Source: Terfezia claveryi (Eukaryota; Ascomycota; Pezizomycetes; Pezizales; Pezizaceae). Taken from it: a stretch of DNA of 64,000 nt. The stretch covers positions 248,001 to 312,000 of the forward strand of contig WHUX01000015.1 of the NCBI GenBank assembly GCA_015179025.1, given 5' to 3'. A program made the translations under genes and the position numbers. Each line of letters begins with the position of its first letter. Position 1 is the stretch's first letter. Shown piece after piece: positions 46,864 to 59,400 of the stretch. The notes beneath the pieces are model-generated. The model saw nothing but the letters and a program-made list of their open reading frames with translations, did no database searches and was not told where the DNA came from.

Positions 46864-48266
46864 ATGGATCGAGGTTACCTCCAGATACGGACGCAGCACA
46901 TATTTTGCCCAACCCCGCCAATCCTACATTCTTTGACATTTTCTTCTCTCTACAGAATTTCTCGACCCCTCAAATCTCCTCTCTTTATCCACTGCCCTCT
47001 CGCTATTTTCTGGGAATGGAGCCGCCAACATTCCCGCTGGCTATCAGAGGCGAGTTCTCGGTGGGAATACGATGCTAAAAATCAATTTTTCATTATCAAA
47101 TGCATGGCCTCTCCCATTCATGAAGCTTTCATCGGATACGCCACCCGCCTCATTTGCCATGAGATAGATAAGTTGGGCAGTATCCTACCAGACTCTGATC
47201 TTATCTCCCTCGATGCAAATACGGATATCACAGACTTCGCCGGCTTTGGTAGCTCGAAGCGCGTTGCAGACCTCGCAATTCAGGTCCGCCTGAACCCCCC
47301 CACTCCAATTGTCTACCGCCGCGGTATTATCCTTGAAGTCGGATTCGCTCAACCCCTACCTTCCTTGATGGAACGAGCCGAGATGTGGCTTCTAACAAAC
47401 CAGAGGAAGTACATATGGTTATATTGCTCCATATTCAGGAACGGATTCCCACGCACTATGGAAATCTCTCGAGAGATCAAGCTAAGAAGAAGATGACAGA
47501 GTGGCAACGAACGTGGTTTGAGGGCGATTTTGAGGAATACCTCCGGGCCAAGGATTATGTGGACTTTGGTGGCTCGGACTGTAAGAGGATTGTGGATGAG
47601 ATAAGAAGGGAACTGGCCCAGAAATTTCTGGAACAGGATTCGATGGGAGTATTGATTCCACCGTTATTACATTTATTAGATGGGGTGATGTACGTTTATG
47701 AAAGAAAGTCCGGTGGGGACAAATTCAACAATACTCTAAAGCGCAAGCGATCAGATACACCTGGCAACGAGGACATCTGGGAATTCCCTGTCTCAAGTTC
47801 ATCGAGGGAAGACTCCAGTAGCACTAGCGATAACGAAGGCCCCCGATCTGACTCCAACCCTGCCCGGGGACATCTCCTTACATGTACCTGGCAGACCACA
47901 TTTCTCCAAAACGGAGTCTATACTCCACTAGCCTCTTCACAAACCCATGAATTCCGCCTCCCAATTGCATCTTTATATGGGGTCCTCCCTACTTCCACTG
48001 TCACCAACACTGAGGCAGCAATTCCCCCAGAAATATTGGCCCTCATGCCCGCTGCTCTTCGACCCCATGCACACAAAGAGATTGTTTTTGCAATGGAAAA
48101 TGTGGCAGGGCTGTTCACCGGTGAGGGGAGGTTACAGCGGATGAGGCAGCGGAGGGCGGTGGACCGCGCCGAATGCGTAATTAACAGAGCGTTTGAAGCA
48201 TGGAGGACAGAAGTCCCAAGAAAAGAGATTCAAGAGAACAGGGAGGGAGGAGAAGTAAGAGAATGA
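46864..48266 (+). pseudogene. Frame-disrupted gene, fungal PD-(D/E)XK nuclease-like family (tentative)
   Basis: Frame 1 (46864-47399) contains SRWEYDAKNQFFIIKCMASPIHE, VADLAIQ and RRGIILEVGFAQPLPSLMERAEMWL. Frame 2 (about 47400-48266) continues KPEEVHMVILLHIQERIPTHY and runs another ~285 residues to EVRE. The two join perfectly if one A is added to the AAA at 47397-47399. The first part resembles a fungal expansion of restriction-endonuclease-like proteins that carry MPSPxHE, a D in DLAI and an E-V-G-F in place of ExK, often found near transposons; this is recalled, not searched. The second part is acidic/Ser-rich then helical and unrecognised. The N-terminal start is uncertain. It may be a real gene with a sequencing error or a decaying copy. 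A hAT-like element begins ~520 bp downstream. Confidence 0.55.
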
Positions 48267-51200
48267 AAATGTAAGATTAACGAGGCGGATGGGGTTGCGA
48301 GGCGTTGCTTGTGAACTTTCGGCTGGTCGTGTACATGGTTCAAACTCTTGTGACCTATTCCAATTCCAATTCTTCATCAGTCCATCCTTTTGGTGAAAAT
48401 ACCAAAACATCCAATTCCTCGGAACTGTATGCCCATGCCATCCCATTTGATGATATGTTTCCTTATATATAATGAAAGGCGGCAACAAATCCCCAGCAGC
48501 TGGATCGTTGGTTTCTACAGTATCCAAATCTCTTTACTTTCCATTATCGCGTGCGTTGTCGTGTCTTGAAGTCAGAGCGCCTCGCAACCCCATCCATTAC
48601 GTTAGGCTCTAGTCATACAAGTATGACTGCTCTATACGCTTCCGATATGGAGGCATGCTATAAATTATGTGCATCTATAGCTATACCTTGGCTGGGTATG
48701 CTTCCGTAGCTTCAGGGTAATTCGGTTATGCCTTTACCGTATTTCTCATTTCCCGTAATTGCTGCCATAGCGTCTGCTATAGTTAATAGTGGTATTCAAA
48801 GTTAGGTTGTATGGGTGACTCCCTATCGTACTTGGTGAAAGCAGATACCTGCGCTGATAGTTGAATACCTAGTCTAATTTCCGTACATGCACAGCGTATT
48901 TTTCGCTTCGTATTCTCCACGTAAAGTTGGGCCAGATATCCGAAGGCTTCGCTCAGGTTAGGGGTTTCGAATGGCTAGCGAATTACGGCGGTGCAGCTTA
49001 CGACGACCTCGTTATACGCCCTGTAGAGCTACACAAATCCTTCCTATATATAAAACTACTGTTCCTTCACCAATGCCGAATAGATGACTTGCGCTGACTA
49101 CTGCTAATCCTACTGAGCCTTCACAACCTACTGAACCTCCACAAAGCAACGAATAGTTGTAGCATAGGATCCGCTTGTTCTTTCCTCGGGTTGTTCTGGA
49201 AAACCGTATGTGTCCTAATCCTAGACAAGATAAAAAGGAGGGAGTCGGGATTCATCCGGAGAAAGTGCCTGAAACGGTTCGGAGGAAGCTGGACGATGAT
49301 ATCGTGATACCTGGTCCACTTTCTGCTAGTCCTCGCCTTTCTCTCAAATAGCGGCTCTCATATAGGTATCGCAGAACCTCTAACCCAAACATCCTTCTTT
49401 TGCGCTTTCTCTGAGTAACACCCATTGGGCCTCCGAAAATCGACTCATCACCCTCAACCAAAAAGTTAGTACCCTCCTGACTGATACTAAGCCTCACTCC
49501 GCAGCTTAGGCTGCCCCCATCGTTATCCCCCCTGCCCCTATATTCCACGGTCCTAACCACTTGCCCATTCTCGCCTTAAAGAACTTTCGAACACGCTCAG
49601 GGGCACTTCTGAACAAATTTCTAAGTCCTTTTTTTGGCTTAATCAACCTCAGTGCTTGAGCCACTCGTGCTTATCTTAGACTGCAATCTTATCAGATCTT
49701 TCATATATATGTGCCCTCACACAAATTCCAGATATACGGCGTATATTTGCAGATGAAATAGGGTCTTGCACGTATTTTAATTTCTATGGACACTCATACT
49801 TAATACGACGTACGGCCGGATATACGACCCCCGTATATACGCAAAAATACGCGCATAAAACCTAACTTTGAACACCCCTAATTATTATACGTCTGAACGA
49901 ATGTAGGCCATAGTATAGGAGTGTGGGTCAGAATAAATCCATACATGGAGTTGATGTGTGGAATATTATAGCAAGATCATATATGCGTTATGTCATAATA
50001 CCATACTCTGATTAACATCTTTAAGCATATAAATTGAGCTCCATACGAAAATATATATTATTTATTAGCTAAAACAGCAAAAACTTATAAGGATCATCTC
50101 TTGTTACGTCTATAAATTATATATATGTATAATTTAATTGTATGCATATTCTACTATAATATGTGGAAATACAATTACCTATCGGCAGCGCATGCTTGAT
50201 CATGAGCCAAGGCCAATAAGCAGGGGTTGGCCTGGCTTGAGGGAAGATTACCCTGAAGCGTGACTGTAGCTACGGAAGCATATCAAAGTCCCTAATCAAG
50301 GCCATATTGGCCATGGGGAAGGTTGAATTGCATGGGCTGGAGTTACGAGAGCTTAGGGGCTTCTATATAGGTTCGCCATGTAAGGATACTCTCACGTGGG
50401 ATAAACCCGGTAAAGTATCACGAGAATATGCAGAGAGTCCCGAAATGGCATATTGTGCAAAGACAAACCTGAAGACAAAGGGACCGAGAATGGCAAAACG
50501 GGCGAAATTGCAGGAGGATAAAAGGGCGGGAATTTGTCGCTGGATTATGGGTTTTTTTCCTTTAGAGTACTAGAACCATAGCAATAAGTCTAATAGCGAT
50601 ATCTAAGATCACCTGCTGTTATTTGAATATACGAACTCTACTCTCTTCAAGATTCCTCCACTCCATAACCTCGTAATCTAACACGCCAAAGAGCTGAGGG
50701 CGGTAGAGACCTTTGGGGCTGCTAAGGCCTCCAAATACATGGGAAGGTACACTTAGAGGCCTCGAGGACGTTATTGCATGAATAGCACAGTTGGGGCTCT
50801 TCATTACAGCAAATATCATTCCGAGGAAGCTGCTTAAGCATGTATTATTATTTTTGACCCTTTGAAATGCATCTAGCAAATCCATGAAAGTGGCTTAGGC
50901 TCTATGCTTATGAACAGTTATATAAGAACCCCATAGGGAGTCTATCCATAATGTGAACAGCCATATATGGTGGAGAGTGGTCCATGAGCTGATAGTAGAA
51001 GAGGCGTTGCAGGCGCTGCTGAGGTTGTGAGTGCTATAGCGAGTTCAAGGCCACACTGAGAGAGCTGTCGATCTGATAATCGAATTCAGCGACTGCAATT
51101 ACCCTATATGCATTGCCGTTTTATAATACAAAACCATATCGTGAAGACTTCGCTCTCTGTAATTGATGGACCCATATCTGGTTGCAATCGTTCTTTAGTA

Positions 51201-52869
51201 TATAGCCGAACCTTATTTAGTTAGTGATAGTACAGCCCTCTCTATTGTGTGGTTCAAGTGTATTTGTAAAACTACTCAGCACCTCTATATGCACAAAACC
51301 CAGCATCGGCTGAATATTACAGATTGTTGCGCAAGTAACCTCTTAGCTTAGAACTACAATTACCAGAAACAGAGTGAGTCGTGAGAAGGAGTTGTTTTTT
51401 CCTAATCGAGTTTCTTCTATTTTTCTTATTTTATTTTTTTTCTTTGTGGGGGGGGCAGGGGGGATTCGCCTGGGTTGACGCCACAATCATCCGGTACTCG
51501 TAGCCAACGGCCTCGTAGCCAACAGTCTAGCTAATCCGCTTGTAGAGGTATCAAGGAAGATAATCCTGCGGTCCCCAATTACCGGTGAAATAGTTGGGTG
51601 TATAAACTGAAACTATATTTTCGTATAGATAAGGTTGGGGTATTCTAACTGAAATATTTATGGGGGAAAACAAAAAAAAGAACTTGGGTATCTTTGTAAG
51701 TAAAATTTCTGGCACCTCCTTCTCCAAGAAAGATGGCGAGGCGAGAAAAGGGCCATACATAGATAGTACTTCAAAAACCTTTTTGGTGCCTATTCGAATA
51801 GGAATGCTTATTGGAATAATCTGGCAAGACTGCGTTGCGCACTTCCATCAAATAATAACCACCAATTGGGGTGTTTGGGGGGGGGGAGGTGGGAGGGGGG
51901 TAGTTGGTTCCGTTGTCTCTTCTTACTTGGGGGAAGATTTACAACAATAATTTAGTACCTAATTTGCTCTTTTCGGTTTCTGGCCTAGAAAATTCTACCT
52001 GAATTTTCTTGATCTTTTTTCCTTTTTATCCCGAACAAAAAGCCTAGAACGTCCAAGATACCCAAGACACTTAGTTAGATATGCCCAGATTCCCCCCTCG
52101 GAATGATATCCAGCAAATCCTTGGTTTGAGCTTTTTTTTATTTTTTCGTATTAGCGTTTCCATAATACAAGCCTTACGCAAAGTCCGCTAAAGACTTTAG
52201 TTATTGCGATCGCCCAGAAGTAGGAGACAGGGCAGGGCGTACAGGGTAGCTAGTGAAAAGTTGGTCACTATTGCATGTGGGGAGTAGTTGTCTTTCCAAA
52301 GCCATTTGTGATGAATAATTTGTCTGGGACTGGTGTGAAGAGAGGGCAGTTGCAAAGAGAACTGGTTTGACAGGTGTGAAAGAGCAAGTAGTCTGGCTAT
52401 GTGAGGGGACTGAGGGAGTGCAAGCAGAGAGGATAAGTAGCCTCTCTTTCTCGAAGAACAGAGGCGGAAAATTTTTTTATCTTGAGTTACCCTCAGACCG
52501 CTTGGCGCGGTTACCCTGAACTCTTGAACAAAAGATAAGGCCAACCATCTACATACCTTTGGCAATCCCTTCCTTCCACAGCCATTCTTGGGTTTTTTTT
52601 GCCAATGCATACATGTACACTCCACGTGGAACAGCACTGGCACCCAGCCTAGATCCACCTAAATAGACGTTGTGAAGAAATGCAACGTTGCATTATCATC
52701 AAGCTTTGGGCTTTTCAAACCCAGTAAGATATATTCTTTACATGAACATATTTTGAATACCCAAATAAAATTGTAGAGCAAGCACGCGGGAAAAGAACAA
52801 AACCCCGGGACGCCCCAGCCCCTCCGCCTCTGCCTCATTAAAGAAAAAGAAGGGGGAAGAACTAGAAAT
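48267..52869. other. Gene-free, AT-rich stretch, about 4.6 kb
   Basis: Holds the hAT-like element at 48787-49880. The rest has only short frames without recognisable family. T/G homopolymer tracts occur at 51427-51463 and 51879-51900. Much of it is probably decayed repeat. The SYF2 3' end is on its right. Confidence 0.4.
48787..49880. mobile_element. hAT-like non-autonomous element (MITE), about 1.1 kb
   Basis: The left end TAGTGGTATTCAAAGTTAGG at 48787 is matched on the opposite strand at 49880 by TAGGGGTGTTCAAAGTTAGG, continuing gtt(g/t)tatg(g/c)g; about 26 of 30 bases agree. Starts of the form (C/T)AGGGGTGTTCAAA are usual for hAT termini. Flanking 8-mers atagttaa / attattat agree at 5 of 8 positions, a possible decayed 8-bp target duplication. 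Near both ends gcgtattttt(g/c)gc-like repeats recur (48896, 49848), as expected of hAT subterminal transposase sites. No transposase ORF is inside. Confidence 0.65.
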
Positions 52870-54017
52870 CTAAATCATTGTACCCCGCTCGAAAGAATCC
52901 CGAATTTCACCAGTGTACTAAATATAATAAGTCAGTGAAAAACCGCCAAGCTGAGCAAACGGGGAGGCGGGGGTCAGCTGTACCTTATTGTAGTACCTTG
53001 CCAGCTTCATATTAAACTGCTTATTCTTATCATTGATATACGTAACATCCTCCTCCCCATCCTTCCCTCGCCCCCTCTTGTTCCTCCTCTCTTCCTCCCT
53101 CTTTAATTCCGTCACCAACTTATCCACCTTCTCCTTCCTTGGTTTATTATCGACGAAACCCAGTGAGTCCTTATCCGCAAAAAACTCCCCATCCCTGTCC
53201 ACGGCCACCAATTGCGTCTCAATCTCCCCATTCTCCCCTTCCACCTCCACCTCATACACCTGTCCATCCCGGATTAGCTTTGCCTTCTCTTTACTATACG
53301 CAGCTAGATCCGCCGGCCCCATCTCTCGCAGTTGCTTTTTGTACTGCTTCCGTGCGGCTTGAGTGTAGTCTTGGAAGGCGACGTCTTCGCGGTGGCGAGA
53401 CTTTTTGGCGAGTTTTTTGTCCCAGAGAGCGGATTCCTCGGCGGTCCAGTCCCAAGCGCGCTTGCGCTCAAAGTCGCCACCGGATTCAACGACTTCGGAT
53501 TTGGCGAGTTTGAATTCGGCCTCAGAGCGAAGGCGTTGTAGGCGAGTGAGGGTTCGGGGGTCGGTGGATTGGCGCCGGCGTTCGGCATAGACTGCTTTGA
53601 GGTTGGAGGTGGCGGCGTTTTTCTGGAAGGTAGTTAGTTGGGGGACTGAGGTGAGGGGGATGAGGAAATCGAGGGGGGCGGGGGTTTGCATACGGCTCTG
53701 GTGCGGAGCGCTCTGAAACGGGCTTCGCGTTCTTTGGCCTTGAGATCGAGGGGGTTTGCGCTGGATGAGGATGTACCGGCGTCAGCAACCGCGTCCTCGT
53801 CTTCGTCTTCGTCCTCGTCTTCATCCTCGTCAGCAACCTCGTCCTCGTCTTCGTCCTCGTCTTCGTCCTCGTCATGGTCTTCCCGCTCTATGTTGGATAC
53901 AGCGTCTTCGGCTGCCTCTTCTTCCTGCCCATCGTTGTTGTCGTCTTCAACTTCGCTGGCAGATTCGTCTTTGGAATCATTTACTTGGGGCTCTGGTCGG
54001 GCCTGGGATACTAGCAT
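52870..54017 (-). CDS. SYF2: Pre-mRNA-splicing factor Syf2
   Basis: Exons are 54017-53694, 53622-52984 and 52917-52870 (1011 nt, 336 aa). Residues 1-30 are Gln/Ser-rich, residues 30-80 are almost pure Asp/Glu encoded by a (GAC/GAG)n-type repeat. The SYF2 domain follows: ALRTRAKNAATSNLKAVYAE, WTAEESALWDKKLAKKSRH, DYTQAARKQYKKQLREM, TYINDKNKQFNMKLARYYNK, and the last exon supplies YTGEIRDSFERGTMI, the conserved C-terminus. Syf2 is a component of the NineTeen/Clf1 spliceosome complex. The final 16-codon exon lies beyond the apparent stop of the unspliced frame. It is divergent with YAF9. Confidence 0.95.
53790..53876. repeat. Imperfect GAC/GAG-GTC/CTC codon repeat in SYF2
   Basis: About 85 bp of imperfect hexamer repeat (tcgtcttcgtcc on the plus strand) encoding the acidic EDEDEDED tract. 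It is expected to vary in length between strains. Confidence 0.85.
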
Positions 54018-54542
54018 TGCACTTGATTCTTGACGATGATGAAGGAACTATTGGTACTGTAGTAGGGCCGCTGGAATGTACAGTACTCAGGCTCGTATAG
54101 TTTTGGCGATGATGTGCGACAACGGGAGGTCTCGACGCCACCAACCGATGAAGTCTTGGCGGTGGCTCGTAATAGCTGCATAATGCAGATCCCGCATACA
54201 ACATATGTACATCACTCCCACCCCAGAAAAAAACACCACCGCCATATTCATCCATTATTCTATTTACAGTACCTACTATATATCACACGCAATTCCTGCA
54301 GCAGTGAACCCTGCGCCCTGCATCATCCCGTTTACAACCATTACAACCAAACTCTATACCAGATTTTCTTCAAAATCTCATCCTCAAGCTCGAACTGCTT
54401 TTCCTTCTCCCTCTCACTGCATACCTCCGCTAGTGCTTGAATCCTGACCTGTATTCCCCACTGTCTTACACCCTCCCCCACCACCCCCCGGTAACGAGCC
54501 CTCCTTCCTCCACGATCCCTTCTGCTACTGCACTCCTCTATT
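54018..54542. promoter_or_regulatory. Divergent promoter region SYF2/YAF9
   Basis: 525 bp between the two start codons; no other gene recognised. Both flanking genes are nuclear RNA/chromatin factors, so co-expression is plausible but untested. Confidence 0.35.
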
Positions 54543-55580
54543 ATGCCCGCAGCATCAAGCACAAAGCGTGTCAAGGTACCCAAAGTTTCTCATCAAGATG
54601 AATTAAGAGTTCGGGTCTGCAGTCTTGTGCTTTCTCCCCCACCCCGCGGCCTCTTCAATCATCCCCCATCCCTCCATCATTCCTCTCTCCCACTAATTTT
54701 CCCACCTGCAATGATTGTTTCTCATGCTGACTGCCTGGAGGGAGGATGGGAAATAGGGTACGAGCATTTATAGGCCTATTAGTACGTCTTGAAACCTACC
54801 ATTCGGTGCTCGAGATTTGCGAATTCTGACCCGCTATGGTGTAGTCTATGGATCAATCGCTACTCCGTTCAAACCCGATAATCGCCCATCAACGCTCCCG
54901 CCAGACCATACGCACAAATGGACGGTGATGGTCAAGGGTCCTCGGGACTCGGATATTACACACTTTGTCAAAAAGGTGCAGTTTAAGCTTCACGAGACAT
55001 ATGTGAATCCTGTTCGAAGTACCACACCCCCTACCCCCCGAGTCACCTCCACAATCCTTACTCCCCAATGCTGATAATCACACCAATAGCCATCGAATCC
55101 CCCCCTTTTCAAGTCACCGAAACCGGCTGGGGCGAATTCGAAATCCACATAAAAATCTACTTTGTGAATGAAGCCGCCGAAAAGCCCTGCTCCATCTTCC
55201 ACTTCTTGACTCTGCATCCGTATGGACCCGACGCAGAGGAACACCGCGCACTATACAAACCCGTCATATCAATGAACTACGACGAGCTCAGCTTCCCCGA
55301 GCCAACCGAGGCTATGTTTAACATCCTTACTACCAAGGGAGGAGCCTTGTTGCCAAATAACAAGGGCAGCGAGATGGATCCATTTAGTAGGGAGGTTGAG
55401 CAGCAGGAGTTGGATAGGCTAGGATTGAAGATTGCGGAGGTTCAGAAAGTATTGGAGGAGAAGAGGGCGAAGATTGAGGAGAAGGAGAGGGAGATTAAGG
55501 AGATTAAGGAACTGAGGGCGAGGAAGGAAGCGGAGAGGGAGAAGGCGAAGAGGGAAGCGGAGGAGGAAGAGGAGGAGTAG
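54543..55580 (+). CDS. YAF9: YEATS-domain protein Yaf9 (SWR1/NuA4 subunit)
   Basis: Exons are 54543-54575, 54757-54781 (25-nt microexon), 54845-55018 and 55090-55580 (723 nt, 240 aa). The start is MPAASSTKRVK; the microexon adds GTSIYRPI, which with the next exon gives RPIIYGSIATPF, the conserved YEATS beginning. Then HTHKWTVMVKGP, FVKKVQFKLHETY, ESPPFQVTETGWGEFEIHI, FHFLTLHPYGPDAEE. The C-terminal part (from about residue 165) is a highly charged coiled coil. Yaf9 reads acylated/crotonylated H3 lysines and links the H2A.Z-depositing SWR1 and the acetyltransferase NuA4. The first intron is 181 nt, the longest in the gene. All junctions keep phase. Confidence 0.94.
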
Positions 55581-56493
55581 AGCATGCATGGTTTTGGGGT
55601 GAGGTTGAGGAGTGGAACGGGGCATATTACACTACAGCATACAGCCTTGTTTCATTTTGACATGGCTTTCTCTCTTGTCCTGTTGAGCCCTTTTTTTTGG
55701 CGTTGAGGTGCTTGTTGATAGATATTTTTTTGGTTCTATAATTGGAAACCACATTGCATAATCTGGGAGCACAAGAATTATAATTCTCACCAGTATTTTG
55801 GAGCGAAAATCTTAAAATATGGCAACAACTTTAGGAAGCGTCACGTGAAAAGGCTAATTGCTTTTGATTACCCTCATATGGTAAATTTCATATTCACTTC
55901 ACAGGGCGGATGGAAGACTACACCCACTCATCGATCATATGTATTACGATCATCAAATCAAAAAAGAAAAAAAAACTTAATTCATATCAATTTCATTGGC
56001 ATAAGTTGCTCTTTTCTCTCCCAGTCCAGCATTAAATTCATGTCGTAATGCAACATACAAACTGTCACAACTCCGCTGCTTTAAAAAGCGCCCGGAACAA
56101 CACTAGTGCTCCTCACGTTTCCCCCCTGATCTGTTCATTGCCATAGCAGCCATCAACGGGTAAAGGTAAAGTAAACCCTCCTATATGGCACAATGCAATT
56201 CCCAGCTCTGACAAAAGGAAAAAAGGAGAAAAAAGAAAAAAGAAAAAAGAAAAAAGAAACATCTCCGGATTTTGGGAAGAAAAAAAAAAAGGACCCGTAA
56301 ACGTCAATATACTTTAAATAACGTTCAATCTCCAAATTTCCAAACCAACACACAACCTATGCCTCCAATGAAAAAAAAAAAATGCCTAAAATTTCCAGAG
56401 CTTACGGCTCCCTCCTCCTACTTGCCATTAGTATGATCAATACTTCACTTACACTTCAATCGGGAACCTCCCATCCTCCTTCCTTGCCACTAC
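55581..56493. other. Convergent 3' intergenic region, about 0.9 kb
   Basis: Between the stop codons of YAF9 and the carrier gene. It holds an A-rich tract made of (aaaaaag)n units at 56217-56290 and T-runs at 55691 and 55725. No gene recognised. Confidence 0.45.
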
Positions 56494-59400
56494 TCACCTC
56501 CTCCTCATCCACTCTCTATCATCCTCCTCCCAATCTACTTGATCCCTCACCAACTCCTTCTCCATCCTTACCCCATTCCCCTCGCTCACCACCTCCCTCA
56601 TGATATTCCTACTCTTACTAACATCAAACGTCCCCGTTCTCACTCCCCCATTCAACTTCCCACTTCCCGGCCCAGAACTCCCATTAACATTCTCCACCAA
56701 GCTCCCCTTCCCATGCGGACTAAACGGGGTATTTACCGGTGTCCTCAGATGCAGCGGTACTGGCGAGGGGTGTTTAACGCTCACGAGTGGGGGGGTAGGG
56801 GGAACTGGTGGTTGGTTTGCCGCACCTAGTCCTAGACCTTCTAGGCCTTCCTTTTCGTTATGCTCAAGCCAGTTTGCCACGCGGGTATGTGTGGGGATAG
56901 ATGGGACGACCATTTTATCCGCAGTAGCTACGCCTGAGATAACTGGAGGGGTAGGTACGTTTGTAGTAGTAAATGTAGTAGTAGCTGTGCGATCGATAGT
57001 ATTATGTGATGAAGAGCGATTATGTCCCAGTTTCTGCGTTCCGTCGTGAATTATCCCTTCGTGGATACGTTCCCTACCCGCATCCCTGAGCTGGATTTTC
57101 CGCTTTATCAGATCCGAGCCCGTGGTGGAGTTGCTCCTATCCAATCGGGATTGGGATTGCCCGGGCACGATATTAACTGTGGCGTTTCCGTTACCGTTCA
57201 AGTCCCTAATGCCCTTCGTTCCGGGTTGTCGGATTTCCTCCGTGACGGTAGTAGTAGTGGTTTTAGTTATAACTTCTCCTTCACCTCCGTCGGGGAGGTT
57301 ACTATGGCCGAATCCAACGGTCGCACCACCGGCAGCACCGCCAGTTACGCCACGGACGATTTTTTCCCGCCCGATATGCCACCGCTCTTTGCCCCGCTCG
57401 ATGACGCCGTCGGCGCGGTCGACAAGGTGCTGGTGTTTTGAATTGAGGATTTCGTGCAGCTCGTGGCCGATGGCGGCGATAGTGCCAGTGAAGGATTTAT
57501 CGTCTGTACGGTTCCGCGCGCGGAGGACGAGGAGATACATTGATGTGAGGGTATGGAAAATAGTTTCTTTGATAAGCATGGAGATTCCTATGAAAGAATA
57601 TCAGAATTCAGCGATCGGAGAGGCAGATAAGGGGGTTAGAGCAAAGCAAAATTACCATTAGCAAAGAACCCCTTCAACACTTCTGCCCACAACCCCACGT
57701 AAAACCCCTTGAGACCATCAGTTCTGTAAATCTCCTTCGCAACAGCAATCATCCCCGGATTCCCCTCTCCATGTCCATGCTTAAACTTTCCATACTTCCT
57801 CCTATATTTGTTCTTATATTTCAACTTGAATTTTTTCAATACCGCATCACTCTTATTCTCGCTATCACTGCTGATATCACTGCTGCTGTTATCGCTACTG
57901 CTGCTTGACACGCTATCCGTGCTGGCGTATTTGCTGTTATTCCTGATGTTAAGCTCCATCTTCTTCCTCGAGTTGATCATACTCCTTGTCTTCACAACCG
58001 CCAACGGATAGGTCAAGGTACTAGCCACAGCCTTTGCCAAAGCCCCCAGCAAGAACGTCTGTGTCTTGCTCTGATGCCCCCTCTGGTGCTTCGGTAGCCC
58101 CTTCTTCAGCAATTCGTATAGCAAGAACGTAATCGCCGGGTTAAGTGTTAATAAAAGCGTTGGCTTATATCCCGCCCAAAACCCAGAAGCCCCATGTTCT
58201 TCATAAATATCTTGTATAATTGACACAGCTGTAGGTTTTTTGAATTTATGTTTGTGTTTATGTGCACACCATTTCCCGTGTCTGTTTTTGCGGTCTAGAT
58301 CGTCTTTTGGGTCACATTTATATTCCTTGGCCTGGAACACGGCGGTTTGTTTCCTCGTAACGACGTTCGCGATGGGGGTTGTGAAGAATTTTGATATTGC
58401 TCCCGCGACGATACCAACTGATAGCTCTTCGAGAACGGGGAGGGTAGTTGTATTTGGCGGAAGTTTTTTTAGGCGTTGATGCCTCAAGAACGAATCTACA
58501 TTACAGGAGAAAAGGGGAACAAGTAGTTAGCTTGTATATCAAGTTGGAAGGAAGCCTGTGTTGGTATGCTGTGGGCAAGTAGCAGAATCATGAATTTAAT
58601 CCCTAGTCATAACTTACATGTAGCAAAATACCACAACCCGTTCACCGTAGTACTGACAGTATCTTCCACCACACCCGTATAAAACCCTTTGACGCCCTCC
58701 TTCTCGAATATCTTTCCAAAAGCGTCCGCCACACCTTTGTAGCTCTCATCTTCCTCGACTTCATCTCCTTCTTCGTATTCTCCCTCTAGATCTTCGTACC
58801 CGTTCATAGGCTTGAACTTTGGCCTTATTCTGGATTCTGTTTCCTCAGGAATGCCGTTCAGCGGACGGTCGTATTCTCGGGAATCTGGGTGTTCATCGTG
58901 CGTAGCAGTATCGTAATCGCTGCTGAGAAATTTACCACGGGCTTTATCCTCTAATAATTCCTGCCTCACTTTGTCTGCTAGGCTCCCAGCCCCGGCCCCA
59001 TAGGCACCCAATCCCGCGTACGCTGCGGTGGTATCAACTCTGAGCTTTCCCCCCTTTTGGCCCCGGTCCTCAACTCCATACGCGCCTAGGGGGCGTCCAT
59101 TGGTAATGTCGTCATTATCAAATATGATTCCTTTCCCTTTCTCCATTCTGTCTTTTCTGTCTTTCCCCCTTCTCCAATTCCCCCCAATTCGACCCCGTCC
59201 ATCTCCATCACTATCGCCGCTTATACTGAATGCCAGAAGCTCCTCCTCTTTATCCCGTTCTAACTTTTCCCGCTCAAGCCTCTTGTCCCTCTCTATTTTC
59301 GTCTCTGGGCGCCGCAATAATGCACGCTGAACATGTAATCGCTTCACAACTACATCCAACGGGTAAACAGCAAGATTTGCGATCGCAGAGCCGATAGAAC

